64,000 bases of DNA, from assembly GCA_963932545.1 (NCBI GenBank), contig CAWVRH010000004.1, forward strand, positions 60,376-124,375, in the 5' to 3' direction. Below the pieces are notes generated by a model. That model was not told the origin of the DNA, searched no databases, and saw only the letters and a program-made list of their open reading frames with translations. The DNA comes from UBA8337 sp963932545. GTDB lineage: Bacteria; Pseudomonadota; Alphaproteobacteria; RS24. Shown here one piece after another: positions 17,148 through 25,438 of the stretch (positions are counted from its first letter, which is position 1; the number at the start of each line of letters is the position of its first letter). The translations under genes and the position numbers were made by a program.

Positions 17148-18485
17148 TTACAGTCCAGCCAGCGACATGCCTTCCACCAGAATCGTCGGTGCATTGACGC
17201 CGTGGCGGAATTGCAAATCATCGGCAGGCGTCATGTTTAAAAACATATCTTTCAAATTGCCCGCAATGGTCATCTCGCTGACCGCGTGGCTTACCTCGCC
17301 GTTCTCAATCCAAAAGCCAGAGGCGCCGCGACTATAATCACCTGTCACGCCGCTGACGCCCATGCCAATAAGCTCGGTGACATAAAACCCTGTGCCAATG
17401 TCTTTCAGTAAAGTCTCGACGCTTTTGGTGCCGGCCTGCATATAAAGATTGGTCGCCGAAGGGCTAGGCGGCCCGCCAATGCCACGCCCTGCTCGACCAT
17501 TGGTCTCCAGCCCTAGTTGGCGCGCCGAGGCGCTGTCCAAAAACCAGCTTTGCAAAACGCCGTCAACAACAGGATTAAAACTTTGCGTACCCACGCCTTC
17601 GCCATCAAAGGCGGCGGAACGAAGGCCGCGTTGGCGCAGCGGATCGTCGCAAATGGTGATGCTATCGGACATAATTTGCTTGCCCATTTCTTCGCGCAAA
17701 AACGAGGTGCCGCGAGCGATAGATGAGCCCGTAATGGCGCCAGCCAAATGGCCCAGCAGCGACGAAGACACGCGCGGGTGATAGACCACATTGGTTTTGC
17801 AGCTTGCCATTTTGCGCGCATTCAAGCGCCCAATGGTGCGCTCTCCGGCGCGTGTGCCAATCTCAGCGGGAGCCTCTAAATCTTCTAGATGACGAGCGGT
17901 ATGGCTTGCGTAATCGCGCTCCATGGCCTCGCCTTCGCCGCCGATAACGGCGCAGCTTACCGAAAAGTTGGTGCTGGTATAACTGCCTGCAAACCCGTCA
18001 CTGGTTGCCAGCGCGTTGGTTGAGCTGCCCCAACCGGCGCCTGCGCCTTCGGAATTGGTGATGCCAGAAACCGCGCGCGCGCTGTCTTCGCACGCCACGG
18101 CCATGGCTTGCAGCTCGTCGGCGCTGGGCTCATAAGCATCGCCAATGTCGAGGTCGGGAAAGCTGTCGGCCAGCCGGTCTTTGGGAGCAAAGCCGCAATA
18201 GCGATCTTCGGGGGTGGCTTGCGCCATGTCGACGGCGCGTTGGGCCAATTGGGCAAGCGCGTTGTCATCGACGGCAGAGCCAGAGACGAAAGCCTGCTGT
18301 TGGCCAATCATGGCGCGCAAGCCGATGTCGCGACTTTCAGCTCGTTCACAATCTTCCAGCTCGCCCATGCGGCACGAAAGGCTCAGCGAAGCGCTATCGC
18401 TCAGGAGCGCATCCGCTTGGGTGGCGCCGAGTTTTAGCGTGAGTTCAATAATTTTTTGGGCCAGGTCGAGATTGGCATCTGACAT
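17148..18485 (-). CDS. pmbA: PmbA/TldE subunit of the TldD-PmbA metalloprotease
   Basis: 445-aa TldD/PmbA family protein. In enterobacteria TldD and TldE (PmbA) form a heterodimer that degrades unfolded peptides and matures microcins; only TldD holds the HExxxH zinc site. This copy lacks HExxxH. It has the family segments VSCAVIGGEGEAMERDY and AFDGEGVGTQS and the C-terminal GIGGPPSPSATNLYMQAGT and DYSRGASGFWIENGE. tldD is in the same window (22904-24349) but not adjacent. Confidence 0.88.
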   Translation of the reverse strand: MSDANLDLAQKIIELTLKLGATQADALLSDSASLSLSCRMGELEDCERAESRDIGLRAMIGQQQAFVSGSAVDDNALAQLAQRAVDMAQATPEDRYCGFAPKDRLADSFPDLDIGDAYEPSADELQAMAVACEDSARAVSGITNSEGAGAGWGSSTNALATSDGFAGSYTSTNFSVSCAVIGGEGEAMERDYASHTARHLEDLEAPAEIGTRAGERTIGRLNARKMASCKTNVVYHPRVSSSLLGHLAGAITGSSIARGTSFLREEMGKQIMSDSITICDDPLRQRGLRSAAFDGEGVGTQSFNPVVDGVLQSWFLDSASARQLGLETNGRAGRGIGGPPSPSATNLYMQAGTKSVETLLKDIGTGFYVTELIGMGVSGVTGDYSRGASGFWIENGEVSHAVSEMTIAGNLKDMFLNMTPADDLQFRHGVNAPTILVEGMSLAGL

Positions 18486-18535
18486 TTAATAATCCGTTTC
18501 AAACAAAGAGAAAAGAAAGCCGATAAGACGACTTG

Positions 18536-19597
18536 TTACGAAGATGGAGGTTGGGAAAACCCATCGGAGAAATTACCTTTTAGCCGATTGCGGCCATTGT
18601 GTAGGACATCGCCGGGGCCGTCTTCGGACGCCGAGCGGGAGGCAGCACGCTTTAAAACATCAAAATAGCTCGAGGCGGTTTCGCGCCGCTCGGCCAAGCC
18701 TGCTTCGGCTAAAGTTTTTTCAAATAGCGGCAGGCGATAGCAAGGCACATGCATCAGCAGATGATGCTCGACATGATAATTGACCCAATAAGGCGCAATA
18801 AAAATACGCGCCAACCAATTGGCGCGGGTGGTGCGCGAGCTACGAAAGGCATCGTTATCGTCTGGCACAATGGCATGTTCGGCAATATTGCGCAGGCGCG
18901 TGATGGCCATGTGATAGGTCAAAAACGGCACCACCCAGAACATTAAATAATAGCTCCAATGGAAGGCTGCGCTGCAAATAGCGAGAATGACCAAATTGAC
19001 CAAAAGCGCGCCGCCCAGCTTGGTGTTGAAGTGTTGCAGGCTGGCAAAAAAGCCGATGCCCTTGGGGCCAAAGGCGTTGATGATTTGCGCTTTTCTTTGC
19101 TGATATCCGGTCTGGCCCGTGAGATCGCGAATGAGTTTTCGGCGCAGGCTTTTGCGGGTAATGGGAAACGGTTTGGACAAAATTAAATCAGGGTCATTGT
19201 CTTGTTGGGTGTTTCTATGATGCACCAAATGGTAGCGCCGATAGGCGTCGGTTCGCGCCATCATCGGGTGGCCACAAAGCGCATCGGATAAGCCATTGTT
19301 CCAGCTGAGGGTTCGAAATAGCGCATTATGCGCGGCGTCATGCATTAAAATCGCCAACCCCAATTGGCGCGCGCCGATAATGGCGACAGCGAGGAAAAAA
19401 CTAATCGGATTGGGAAACACATAGAAGAGAGCCATGGCGGCAAAAATCACGCCCCAACTATGCCCCACCAAAGCCAGGCCGATGAGGTTGGAACGGCGCT
19501 GCAATTTGGCCAGACGCTTTTCATCGCTGACCAATTCGCGCGCTGCATACCGCAGCTTTGGCGCGGCGTCAGAGGTTATTATGTGGCTTGCACTCAT
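18536..19597 (-). CDS. Membrane fatty acid desaturase family protein
   Basis: 353-aa integral membrane di-iron enzyme with three histidine boxes: HDAAH (86-90), HLVHH (123-127) and HVEHH in YHVEHHLLMHVP near residue 275. Hydrophobic segments at about 42-85 and 190-230 fit the four-helix topology. The family desaturates or hydroxylates acyl chains or related lipids; regiospecificity and substrate cannot be deduced. It is downstream of ubiA (36 bp) and upstream of pmbA on the same strand. Confidence 0.85.
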   Translation of the reverse strand: MSASHIITSDAAPKLRYAARELVSDEKRLAKLQRRSNLIGLALVGHSWGVIFAAMALFYVFPNPISFFLAVAIIGARQLGLAILMHDAAHNALFRTLSWNNGLSDALCGHPMMARTDAYRRYHLVHHRNTQQDNDPDLILSKPFPITRKSLRRKLIRDLTGQTGYQQRKAQIINAFGPKGIGFFASLQHFNTKLGGALLVNLVILAICSAAFHWSYYLMFWVVPFLTYHMAITRLRNIAEHAIVPDDNDAFRSSRTTRANWLARIFIAPYWVNYHVEHHLLMHVPCYRLPLFEKTLAEAGLAERRETASSYFDVLKRAASRSASEDGPGDVLHNGRNRLKGNFSDGFSQPPSS

Positions 19598-19633
19598 GCC
19601 TTATATATAGGCCATCCGAATTGAGTTTTAAAT

Positions 19634-20590
19634 CTAAAAGACGCCGAGCAAAATACTGGCGCTAATAATCAGGCCAGTATCTCGGTTGAGCCGAAACAAG
19701 CGCAGGCAATTTTTGGGGTCATCGATATTCAGCTGATAAATTTGCCAAGCCAAATGATAAGCCACGACGCCGAGTGCGGGCCAATATAAAATCGTCATAC
19801 CGCCCAAAACGCCGGCGCCCGCAAGGCAAGCCACCGCGGCTGCGTAAAACACAAAAAGCGCCGGCTTGGTACGACGCCCCAGTTTAAGCGCCGAGCTTTT
19901 TACGCCGATGAGGGCATCGTCTTCGCGGTCTTGATGGGCATATATCGTGTCATAGCCCAAAGTCCAAAACACGCCTGCCGAATACAGCAACATGGCCGCA
20001 TCGCTGACATATCCGTTGATGGCCGCATAGCCCATCAGGGCGCCCCAGTTGAAGGTCAGGCCGAGAAAAAACTGCGGCCAATAGGTAAAGCGTTTCATGA
20101 AAGGATAGCTGGCAACCAAAATCAAAGAGGCCACGCCCAACCCGACGGTTAGCCAATTCAATTGAATTAAAATGAGAAATCCGACCGCCAATTGCGCGAC
20201 CAAAAACCACCCCGCTTGGCGCAAGCTAACTTGCCCCGAGGGGAGTGGCCGCGCTGCCGTGCGCGCCACTTTGGCATCAATATCGCGGTCGACAATATCG
20301 TTGAACGTGCAGCCAGCGCCGCGCATCACCAAAGCCCCGATGCCGAATAAAGCCAGAAAATGCAGGGGCGGATAGGAGTTCACTTCTGAGGCGGCTAAGG
20401 CCAGTCCCCAAAAACACGGCCAGAACAAAAGCCACGTGCCAATGGGACGGTCGAGACGGGCGAGTTTTGCATAAGGCGCGGCTGCGGCGGGCAGGGCGCG
20501 CATCAAAAGCGTTTCGCCCAAACTATCGGGGGGGCTATCTAGCGGCAGGTTTTCATCAGGTTGTGGCATTGAACTGTTCGGCCCTTTCAT
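19634..20590 (-). CDS. ubiA: 4-hydroxybenzoate polyprenyltransferase
   Basis: Prenylates 4-hydroxybenzoate in ubiquinone synthesis, in the inner membrane. 318 aa with multiple membrane helices and both Asp-rich motifs: GCTFNDIVDRDIDAKVARTAARPLPSG and YDTIYAHQDREDDALIGVKS. The polyprenyl donor would come from the long-chain prenyl synthase at 61154-62179. The start at 20590 lacks a clear ribosome site; an in-frame ATG 7 codons later (20569) is an alternative. It is divergent from rsmE over 49 bp. Confidence 0.92.
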   Translation of the reverse strand: MKGPNSSMPQPDENLPLDSPPDSLGETLLMRALPAAAAPYAKLARLDRPIGTWLLFWPCFWGLALAASEVNSYPPLHFLALFGIGALVMRGAGCTFNDIVDRDIDAKVARTAARPLPSGQVSLRQAGWFLVAQLAVGFLILIQLNWLTVGLGVASLILVASYPFMKRFTYWPQFFLGLTFNWGALMGYAAINGYVSDAAMLLYSAGVFWTLGYDTIYAHQDREDDALIGVKSSALKLGRRTKPALFVFYAAAVACLAGAGVLGGMTILYWPALGVVAYHLAWQIYQLNIDDPKNCLRLFRLNRDTGLIISASILLGVF

Positions 20591-20639
20591 GGCACAAGCA
20601 AGAAAGCGAAAGTTTGATTGAAATGAAACGAGCCTAAAA

Positions 20640-21386
20640 ATGACACGAGCGACCTCATCCGTCCAGCGCCTTCATGTGACGACAGATTTACAGGCAGATA
20701 CTTGCCTCGAGATGGATGCCAAACAGGCGCATTATTTGCGCAATGTGTTGCGCCTTGAGGCGGGGGCGGAGCTATTGCTGTTCAATGGTCGCGATGGCGA
20801 ATGGCGGGCTGAGTTGGAAACCGTCTCCAAAAAATCGGTTGTCGCGCGGCCCATCGTGCAAGTTCGCGGCCAAGATGCCCCGAGTGATATTTGGCTTTTG
20901 GTGGCGCCTGTTAAAAAACAACGGCTGGATTACTTGGCGCAAAAAGCCACCGAAATGGGGGCCGGAAAACTGGTGCCAATTATCACCAAACGCACGCAAG
21001 GCAGTCGGGTAAACAAAGACAAGCTAATCGCCAATACGATTGAGGCGGCCGAGCAATGCAATATTATGGCCCTGCCAGAAGTGGCAGATCCGGTGCGCCT
21101 CGATAGTCTGCTGAGCGACTGGGGGAGCGCCGATGCGCCAAGACAGATTGTGTTTTGCGATGAGGCAGCGGACAGCGGCACAGGCGTGGCCCAGTTAGAC
21201 GCTTTGAAGGGTAAGAAATTGGCTTTGCTCATCGGCCCGGAAGGCGGCTTCGATGAGGCCGAACGCGCCGAGCTTTTGGCCCGCGAAGACACAGTGGTGC
21301 TCTCGCTAGGCCCGCGTATTCTGCGCACGGATACCGCCGTGGTGGCAGCGCTCGCGCTTTTGCAATCGCGCCTCGGTGATTGGTGA
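20640..21386 (+). CDS. rsmE: 16S rRNA (uracil1498-N3)-methyltransferase RsmE
   Basis: SPOUT-fold methyltransferase for U1498 of 16S rRNA. 248 aa with the N-terminal PUA-like region (AKQAHYLRNVLRLEAG), QKATEMGAGKLVPIITKRTQ, the SAM-binding LLIGPEGGFDEAERAEL and the trefoil-knot segment LGPRILRTDTAVVAALALLQ. The divergent ubiA/rsmE then gshA order is common in alphaproteobacteria. Confidence 0.94.
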   Translation: MTRATSSVQRLHVTTDLQADTCLEMDAKQAHYLRNVLRLEAGAELLLFNGRDGEWRAELETVSKKSVVARPIVQVRGQDAPSDIWLLVAPVKKQRLDYLAQKATEMGAGKLVPIITKRTQGSRVNKDKLIANTIEAAEQCNIMALPEVADPVRLDSLLSDWGSADAPRQIVFCDEAADSGTGVAQLDALKGKKLALLIGPEGGFDEAERAELLAREDTVVLSLGPRILRTDTAVVAALALLQSRLGDW

Positions 21387-21424
21387 GTTGTGATTGCTGA
21401 GCGGCAAGCGCAATAAAATTTAAA

Positions 21425-21440
21425 ATGACGCCCGCGTCAT
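21425..21440 (+). terminator. Short perfect inverted repeat after rsmE
   Basis: ATGACGC - CC - GCGTCAT, 7 bp per arm, lies 38 bp after the rsmE stop. It is followed by the T-rich stretch CTTGTTGTTTGTTG rather than a clean T-tract. It may be a weak terminator or an operator for gshA. Confidence 0.35.
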
Positions 21441-21478
21441 CTTGTTGTTTGTTGTAAATGATATTAGATTACCTACAG

Positions 21479-21499
21479 TCACGCTGTGCTTAGCGTGTG
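21479..21499 (+). promoter_or_regulatory. Inverted repeat abutting the gshA ribosome binding site
   Basis: CACGCT - GTGCTT - AGCGTG (arms 21480-21485 and 21492-21497) sits immediately before the GAGGAGAG ribosome site of gshA. It could be a leader hairpin or a protein-binding site. The regulator is unknown. Confidence 0.3.
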
Positions 21500-21511
21500 A
21501 GGAGAGTATCC

Positions 21512-22876
21512 ATGTCCGACACGCCCGCCATTATGCAAACGCCCAATGACTTAAAAGATTGGATGGCAGCTGGGTGCAAGCCCCGCGACGCGTGGCGCAT
21601 TGGCACAGAACACGAAAAATTTGGCTATCGTAACGCCGACCTATCGCCTTTGCCTTACGAGGGTCCCGATGGCATTCACGCTATGCTGACAGGCCTGATG
21701 CAATTTGGCTGGCAGGGAAAATTTGAAGGCGACACACTGGTCGGTCTTGTGCGCTCGGATGAAGCTGGCGGTGGCTCGGTAACGCTGGAGCCTGCCGGAC
21801 AATTGGAACTATCGGGCGCGCCGTTGGAAAACATTCACCAGACCTGCGCGGAGGTTTCAGGGCATTTAAAAGAAGTCCAAGCCGTAGCCGAAAAACTGGG
21901 CCAGTCTTATATGGGCATTGGCTATTCGCCTTTGTGGGGGCTCGATGAAGCGCCGCAAATGCCCAAGGGTCGCTATCAATTGATGAACCAATATATGCCC
22001 AAGCAAGGCGGGCGCGGGCTGGAGATGATGTATCTCACGTCTACCGTGCAGGTGAACCTCGATTTTGGTTCCGAAGCCGATATGGTCGAAAAGCTACGCA
22101 TTGCCTTGGCTTTGCAGCCTTTGGCGACGGCGCTATTTGCTAATTCCCCGTTTAAAGACGGCCAGCCTACGGGCCATGCCTCGGAGCGTTCGCTGATTTG
22201 GCTCGACACCGATGGCGCGCGCACAGGCATGTTGCCACAAGCCTTTGAAGAAGGTTTTGGCTTTGAGCAATATGTCGATTATGCGCTGGATGTACCGATG
22301 TATTTTGTCATGCGCGACGGAAAATTTGTCGATGCGCTGGGTATGAGCTTCCGTGATTTCATGGCGGGTAACTTGCCTGCGCTGCCGGGCGAAAAGCCCA
22401 CAGCATCGGATTGGGAAGACCATCTCACGACGCTGTTTCCAGAGGCGCGGGTCAAGCGCTTCATCGAAATGCGCGGGGCCGATAGCGGCCCATGGTCGTC
22501 GCTTTGCGCGCTGCCTGCACTGTGGGTTGGCTTATTGTATGATGCCGCGACGCAAACCCAAGTCGCCGATTTGATTTCCGATTGGACGCAAGCCGAGCGC
22601 GATACGTTGCGCGTGCAAGCGCCCATCCTCGGCCTGCAAACGCCGTTCCGCTCTGGCACTTTGTTAGATGTGGCGCGCGAGGTTTTGCAATTGGCCGAGC
22701 AGGGGCTGAAAAACCGCGCCCGCTCGGATGGCGCTGGTGGAGATGAAACTCAGTTTCTCGCTTACTTGCAAAAAGTCGTGGCAGACGGGCAAAGCCCTTC
22801 GGAGGCTTTGGTTAAAAAATTCCACAACGAATGGAATGGCGACGTGCGCGCCGCCTATAAAGAGTTAGCGTTTTAA
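21512..22876 (+). CDS. gshA: Glutamate--cysteine ligase (plant/alphaproteobacterial type)
   Basis: First and rate-limiting step of glutathione synthesis: glutamate + cysteine + ATP. 454 aa of the class shared by plants and alphaproteobacteria, with RIGTEHEKFGY, LEPAGQLELSGAP, LGQSYMGIGYSPLW, YMPKQGGRGLEMMYLTSTVQVNLDF and FIEMRGADSGPW. The ATG at 21512 follows GAGGAGAG at the right spacing; a GTG five codons earlier overlaps that site and is rejected. It is convergent with tldD, 27 bp apart. gshB is not in the window. Confidence 0.94.
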   Translation: MSDTPAIMQTPNDLKDWMAAGCKPRDAWRIGTEHEKFGYRNADLSPLPYEGPDGIHAMLTGLMQFGWQGKFEGDTLVGLVRSDEAGGGSVTLEPAGQLELSGAPLENIHQTCAEVSGHLKEVQAVAEKLGQSYMGIGYSPLWGLDEAPQMPKGRYQLMNQYMPKQGGRGLEMMYLTSTVQVNLDFGSEADMVEKLRIALALQPLATALFANSPFKDGQPTGHASERSLIWLDTDGARTGMLPQAFEEGFGFEQYVDYALDVPMYFVMRDGKFVDALGMSFRDFMAGNLPALPGEKPTASDWEDHLTTLFPEARVKRFIEMRGADSGPWSSLCALPALWVGLLYDAATQTQVADLISDWTQAERDTLRVQAPILGLQTPFRSGTLLDVAREVLQLAEQGLKNRARSDGAGGDETQFLAYLQKVVADGQSPSEALVKKFHNEWNGDVRAAYKELAF

Positions 22877-22903
22877 GAACGAGTTCGCAAAGCTGCAAAG
22901 TCC

Positions 22904-24349
22904 TTACGCTGTTCCTCCGACCGTCAATCCATCAATGCGCAGGCTCGGTTGCCCAACACCAACCGGAACGCCTTGGCCTGCTTTGCCGCAAGTGCCAATG
23001 CCCTCATCCAATTGCATGTCATTGCCAATCATCGAGATGCGTTGCATCGATTCGGGGCCTGTGCCGATGAGCGTTGCGCCTTTTAGCGGCGCGCCCAATT
23101 TGCCGTCTTTAATTTCGAAAGCCTCAGTGCAGGAAAATACGAACTTACCGCTGGTGATATCCACCTGCCCGCCGCCAAACGACGTGGCGTAAATGCCGTT
23201 TTTCACGCTCGAGAGAATATCTTCTGGCTCATGCGTGCCGCCCAACATGTAAGTATTGGTCATCCGTGGCATCGGCTGGCAGCTGAAGCTTTCGCGCCGA
23301 CCATTGCCCGTCGGGGCCATACCCATCAGACGCGCGTTGAGGCGGTCTTGCATATAGCCTTTTAATATGCCGTCTTCGATTAATACCGTCTCCGAGGTTG
23401 GTGTGCCCTCGTCATCCATGGTCAGCGAGCCGCGCCGATTGGGCAGCTTGCCATCGTCGATAACCGTGACGCCGGGAGACGCCACGCGTTCGCCAATGCG
23501 ATCGGAAAAAGCCGAGGTTTTCTTGCGGTTGAAATCGCCCTCCAGCCCGTGTCCTACGGCCTCATGCAGCAAAATGCCGGGCCAGCCTGGGCCCAAGACA
23601 ACATCCATTTCGCCAGCTGGCGCAGGGATGGAATCCAAATTCGTAACCGCCTGTTTGAGGGCGTTTTGTACTTGAGCTTGCCAGTTTTCGGGAGCCAGCC
23701 ATTGCGCATAATTAGCCCGTCCACCGCGGCCAGAGTGACCCGTTTCCTGCCGATCGCCTTCCCCAACAACCACAGAAACATCGAGGCGCACGAGAGGGCG
23801 CACATCATAGAGAGGCCCCGTATCGGGGCGCACGATGCATACGGCTTGCCATTCGCCCGCCAAAGAGACGGAGACTTGGCGCACCCGATTGTCTTTGGCG
23901 CGGGCATAGGCGTTAATTTCTTCCAATAATTTTACTTTATCAGTGAACTCGGCGCCATCGAGCGGATTATCCGCCATATAAAGCGCCGCGCCTTTGGCCG
24001 AAGGAGCGCTGGCCCAGCTATTAAAGGCCGTGCCTGAGTGACCCGATAAAACTGGCGATAGACTGCCCGAAGCGCGCGTTAGCGCTGGGATGGACAATTC
24101 AGTGGCGTGGGCAAAACCCACGGCTTCGCCTTTGACAGCGCGCAAGCCGAACCCGTGGCTGGTGTCGAAGCTGGCCGCCTTCAGCCGATTGTCATCAAAA
24201 GAGAAGGCTTCGGATAACGTATACTCGAGAAATAGCTCGCCATCGTCGGCCGCCGCGAGGGCTTGCTCGGTAAAGCGATGGGTTTGGTCGAGGTCCAATC
24301 CAGCTTGGTTGAAAAACAGCTCTTGTGGGGTTTGGCTCTTATCGCTCAT
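22904..24349 (-). CDS. tldD: TldD metalloprotease
   Basis: Zinc-binding partner of PmbA. With the start at 24349 the protein has 481 aa and carries LLHEAVGHGLEGD with H262, E263 and H267 as the HExxxH site, plus DDEGTPTSETVLIEDG, GNGRRESFSCQPMPRMTNTY and the C-terminal GTCGKAGQGVPVGVGQPSLRI. AGGAG precedes ATG 24349; the frame is open further upstream but without a credible ribosome site. pmbA is at 17148-18485, so the heterodimer is encoded at two nearby sites. Confidence 0.92.
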   Translation of the reverse strand: MSDKSQTPQELFFNQAGLDLDQTHRFTEQALAAADDGELFLEYTLSEAFSFDDNRLKAASFDTSHGFGLRAVKGEAVGFAHATELSIPALTRASGSLSPVLSGHSGTAFNSWASAPSAKGAALYMADNPLDGAEFTDKVKLLEEINAYARAKDNRVRQVSVSLAGEWQAVCIVRPDTGPLYDVRPLVRLDVSVVVGEGDRQETGHSGRGGRANYAQWLAPENWQAQVQNALKQAVTNLDSIPAPAGEMDVVLGPGWPGILLHEAVGHGLEGDFNRKKTSAFSDRIGERVASPGVTVIDDGKLPNRRGSLTMDDEGTPTSETVLIEDGILKGYMQDRLNARLMGMAPTGNGRRESFSCQPMPRMTNTYMLGGTHEPEDILSSVKNGIYATSFGGGQVDITSGKFVFSCTEAFEIKDGKLGAPLKGATLIGTGPESMQRISMIGNDMQLDEGIGTCGKAGQGVPVGVGQPSLRIDGLTVGGTA

Positions 24350-24559
24350 GGTGCGGGCTCCTGTGAAACATATGCCTTCAATATGTGGCCAGTCCCGCGC
24401 ATAAGCAAGTGCCGACATGCGGGCAAATGGTGTTTTCACAGGTTTTGGTCATAAAGTCGCATCATTGCAGGGGGGAGTGTTCTTCTGCGTGAAATTTGGG
24501 TATACCATAACCAAGATTAAAGGGGTTCGCCCTCAAGCATTTTTTACTGGAGACATATC

Positions 24560-25420
24560 ATGGGTCTTTTGAAGTTTATGACACGGCGTCCGGCGTCCAT
24601 TTTGGCCGCCTCGATAGCCTTGCTAAGTGCCAGCACAGCTGGTGTCTTGGCCAATCAGCCAAAGCCATGGCAGCTCGGCTTTCAAGAAGCCGCCACGGAA
24701 AACATGGCGATGATTACCGATTTTAACAACTTCTTACTTTATCTTATGACCGCCATCACTTTGTTGGTTTTGGGCCTGATGATTTATGTGATGGTGCGCT
24801 TTAACGCCAAAGCCAATCCAGAACCAAGCAAGACCACGCACAACACTTTGGTCGAAGTGGTGTGGACGGTTCTACCGATTCTTATTTTGGTGGTTATCGC
24901 TGTCCCATCTTTCCGTCTGTTGTATTTCCAGCGTGATATCCCGCAAGCCGAAGTGACCGTCAAAGCCGTCGGCTATCAGTGGTATTGGGGCTATGAGTAT
25001 CCCGACCACGGCGACTTCGCTTTCGACAGCTTGATGCTGAACAACGAAGAGCGCGGCGACCAGCCACGCCTCTTGGCAACCGATACCGCTATGGTCGTGC
25101 CCGTCGATACAATCGTTCGTGTTGTTGTGACGGCTGCCGATGTGCTGCACGCTTTTGCGATGCCAGCTTTTGGCTTGAAAATGGATGCGGTGCCGGGTCG
25201 TTTGAACGAGACTTGGTTCAAGGCCGAGAAAACCGGAACCTTTTACGGCCAATGCTCTGAGCTATGTGGTATTCGCCACGCTTTTATGCCCATTCGCATT
25301 GAGGTGGTTTCCAAAGAAGAATTCGCGGCTTGGGTAGAAGAAGCCAAAGCCGAATATGCAAATTTACAATCCAGCGAAGGCATGTATGCCAACGCTGCCA
25401 TTACTGACGCAACGCGTTAA
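24560..25420 (+). CDS. coxB: Cytochrome c oxidase subunit II
   Basis: CuA-bearing subunit that receives electrons from cytochrome c. 286 aa: signal peptide (about 12-31), two membrane helices (about 58-80 and 97-118) and a periplasmic cupredoxin domain. The CuA ligands are visible: H197, then QCSELCGIRHAFM with C232, C236, H240 and M243. The aromatic electron-entry patch YQWYWGYEYP is at 139-148. GGAGA precedes the ATG. It opens the cox operon; a 210-bp gap separates it from divergent tldD and should hold the promoter, but I see no convincing -35/-10 pair. Confidence 0.96.
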   Translation: MGLLKFMTRRPASILAASIALLSASTAGVLANQPKPWQLGFQEAATENMAMITDFNNFLLYLMTAITLLVLGLMIYVMVRFNAKANPEPSKTTHNTLVEVVWTVLPILILVVIAVPSFRLLYFQRDIPQAEVTVKAVGYQWYWGYEYPDHGDFAFDSLMLNNEERGDQPRLLATDTAMVVPVDTIVRVVVTAADVLHAFAMPAFGLKMDAVPGRLNETWFKAEKTGTFYGQCSELCGIRHAFMPIRIEVVSKEEFAAWVEEAKAEYANLQSSEGMYANAAITDATR

Positions 25421-25438
25421 TTTAGGGAGAGCGAAGGC

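Noticed and set aside
17113..24511. Shared 11-mer GTATACCATAA in the gaps before msbA (about 17113) and coxB (about 24500), with a partial copy after rnhB (about 43291)
   Set aside because: A repeated 11-mer is expected by chance in this amount of intergenic sequence, and its orientation relative to the genes is not consistent.
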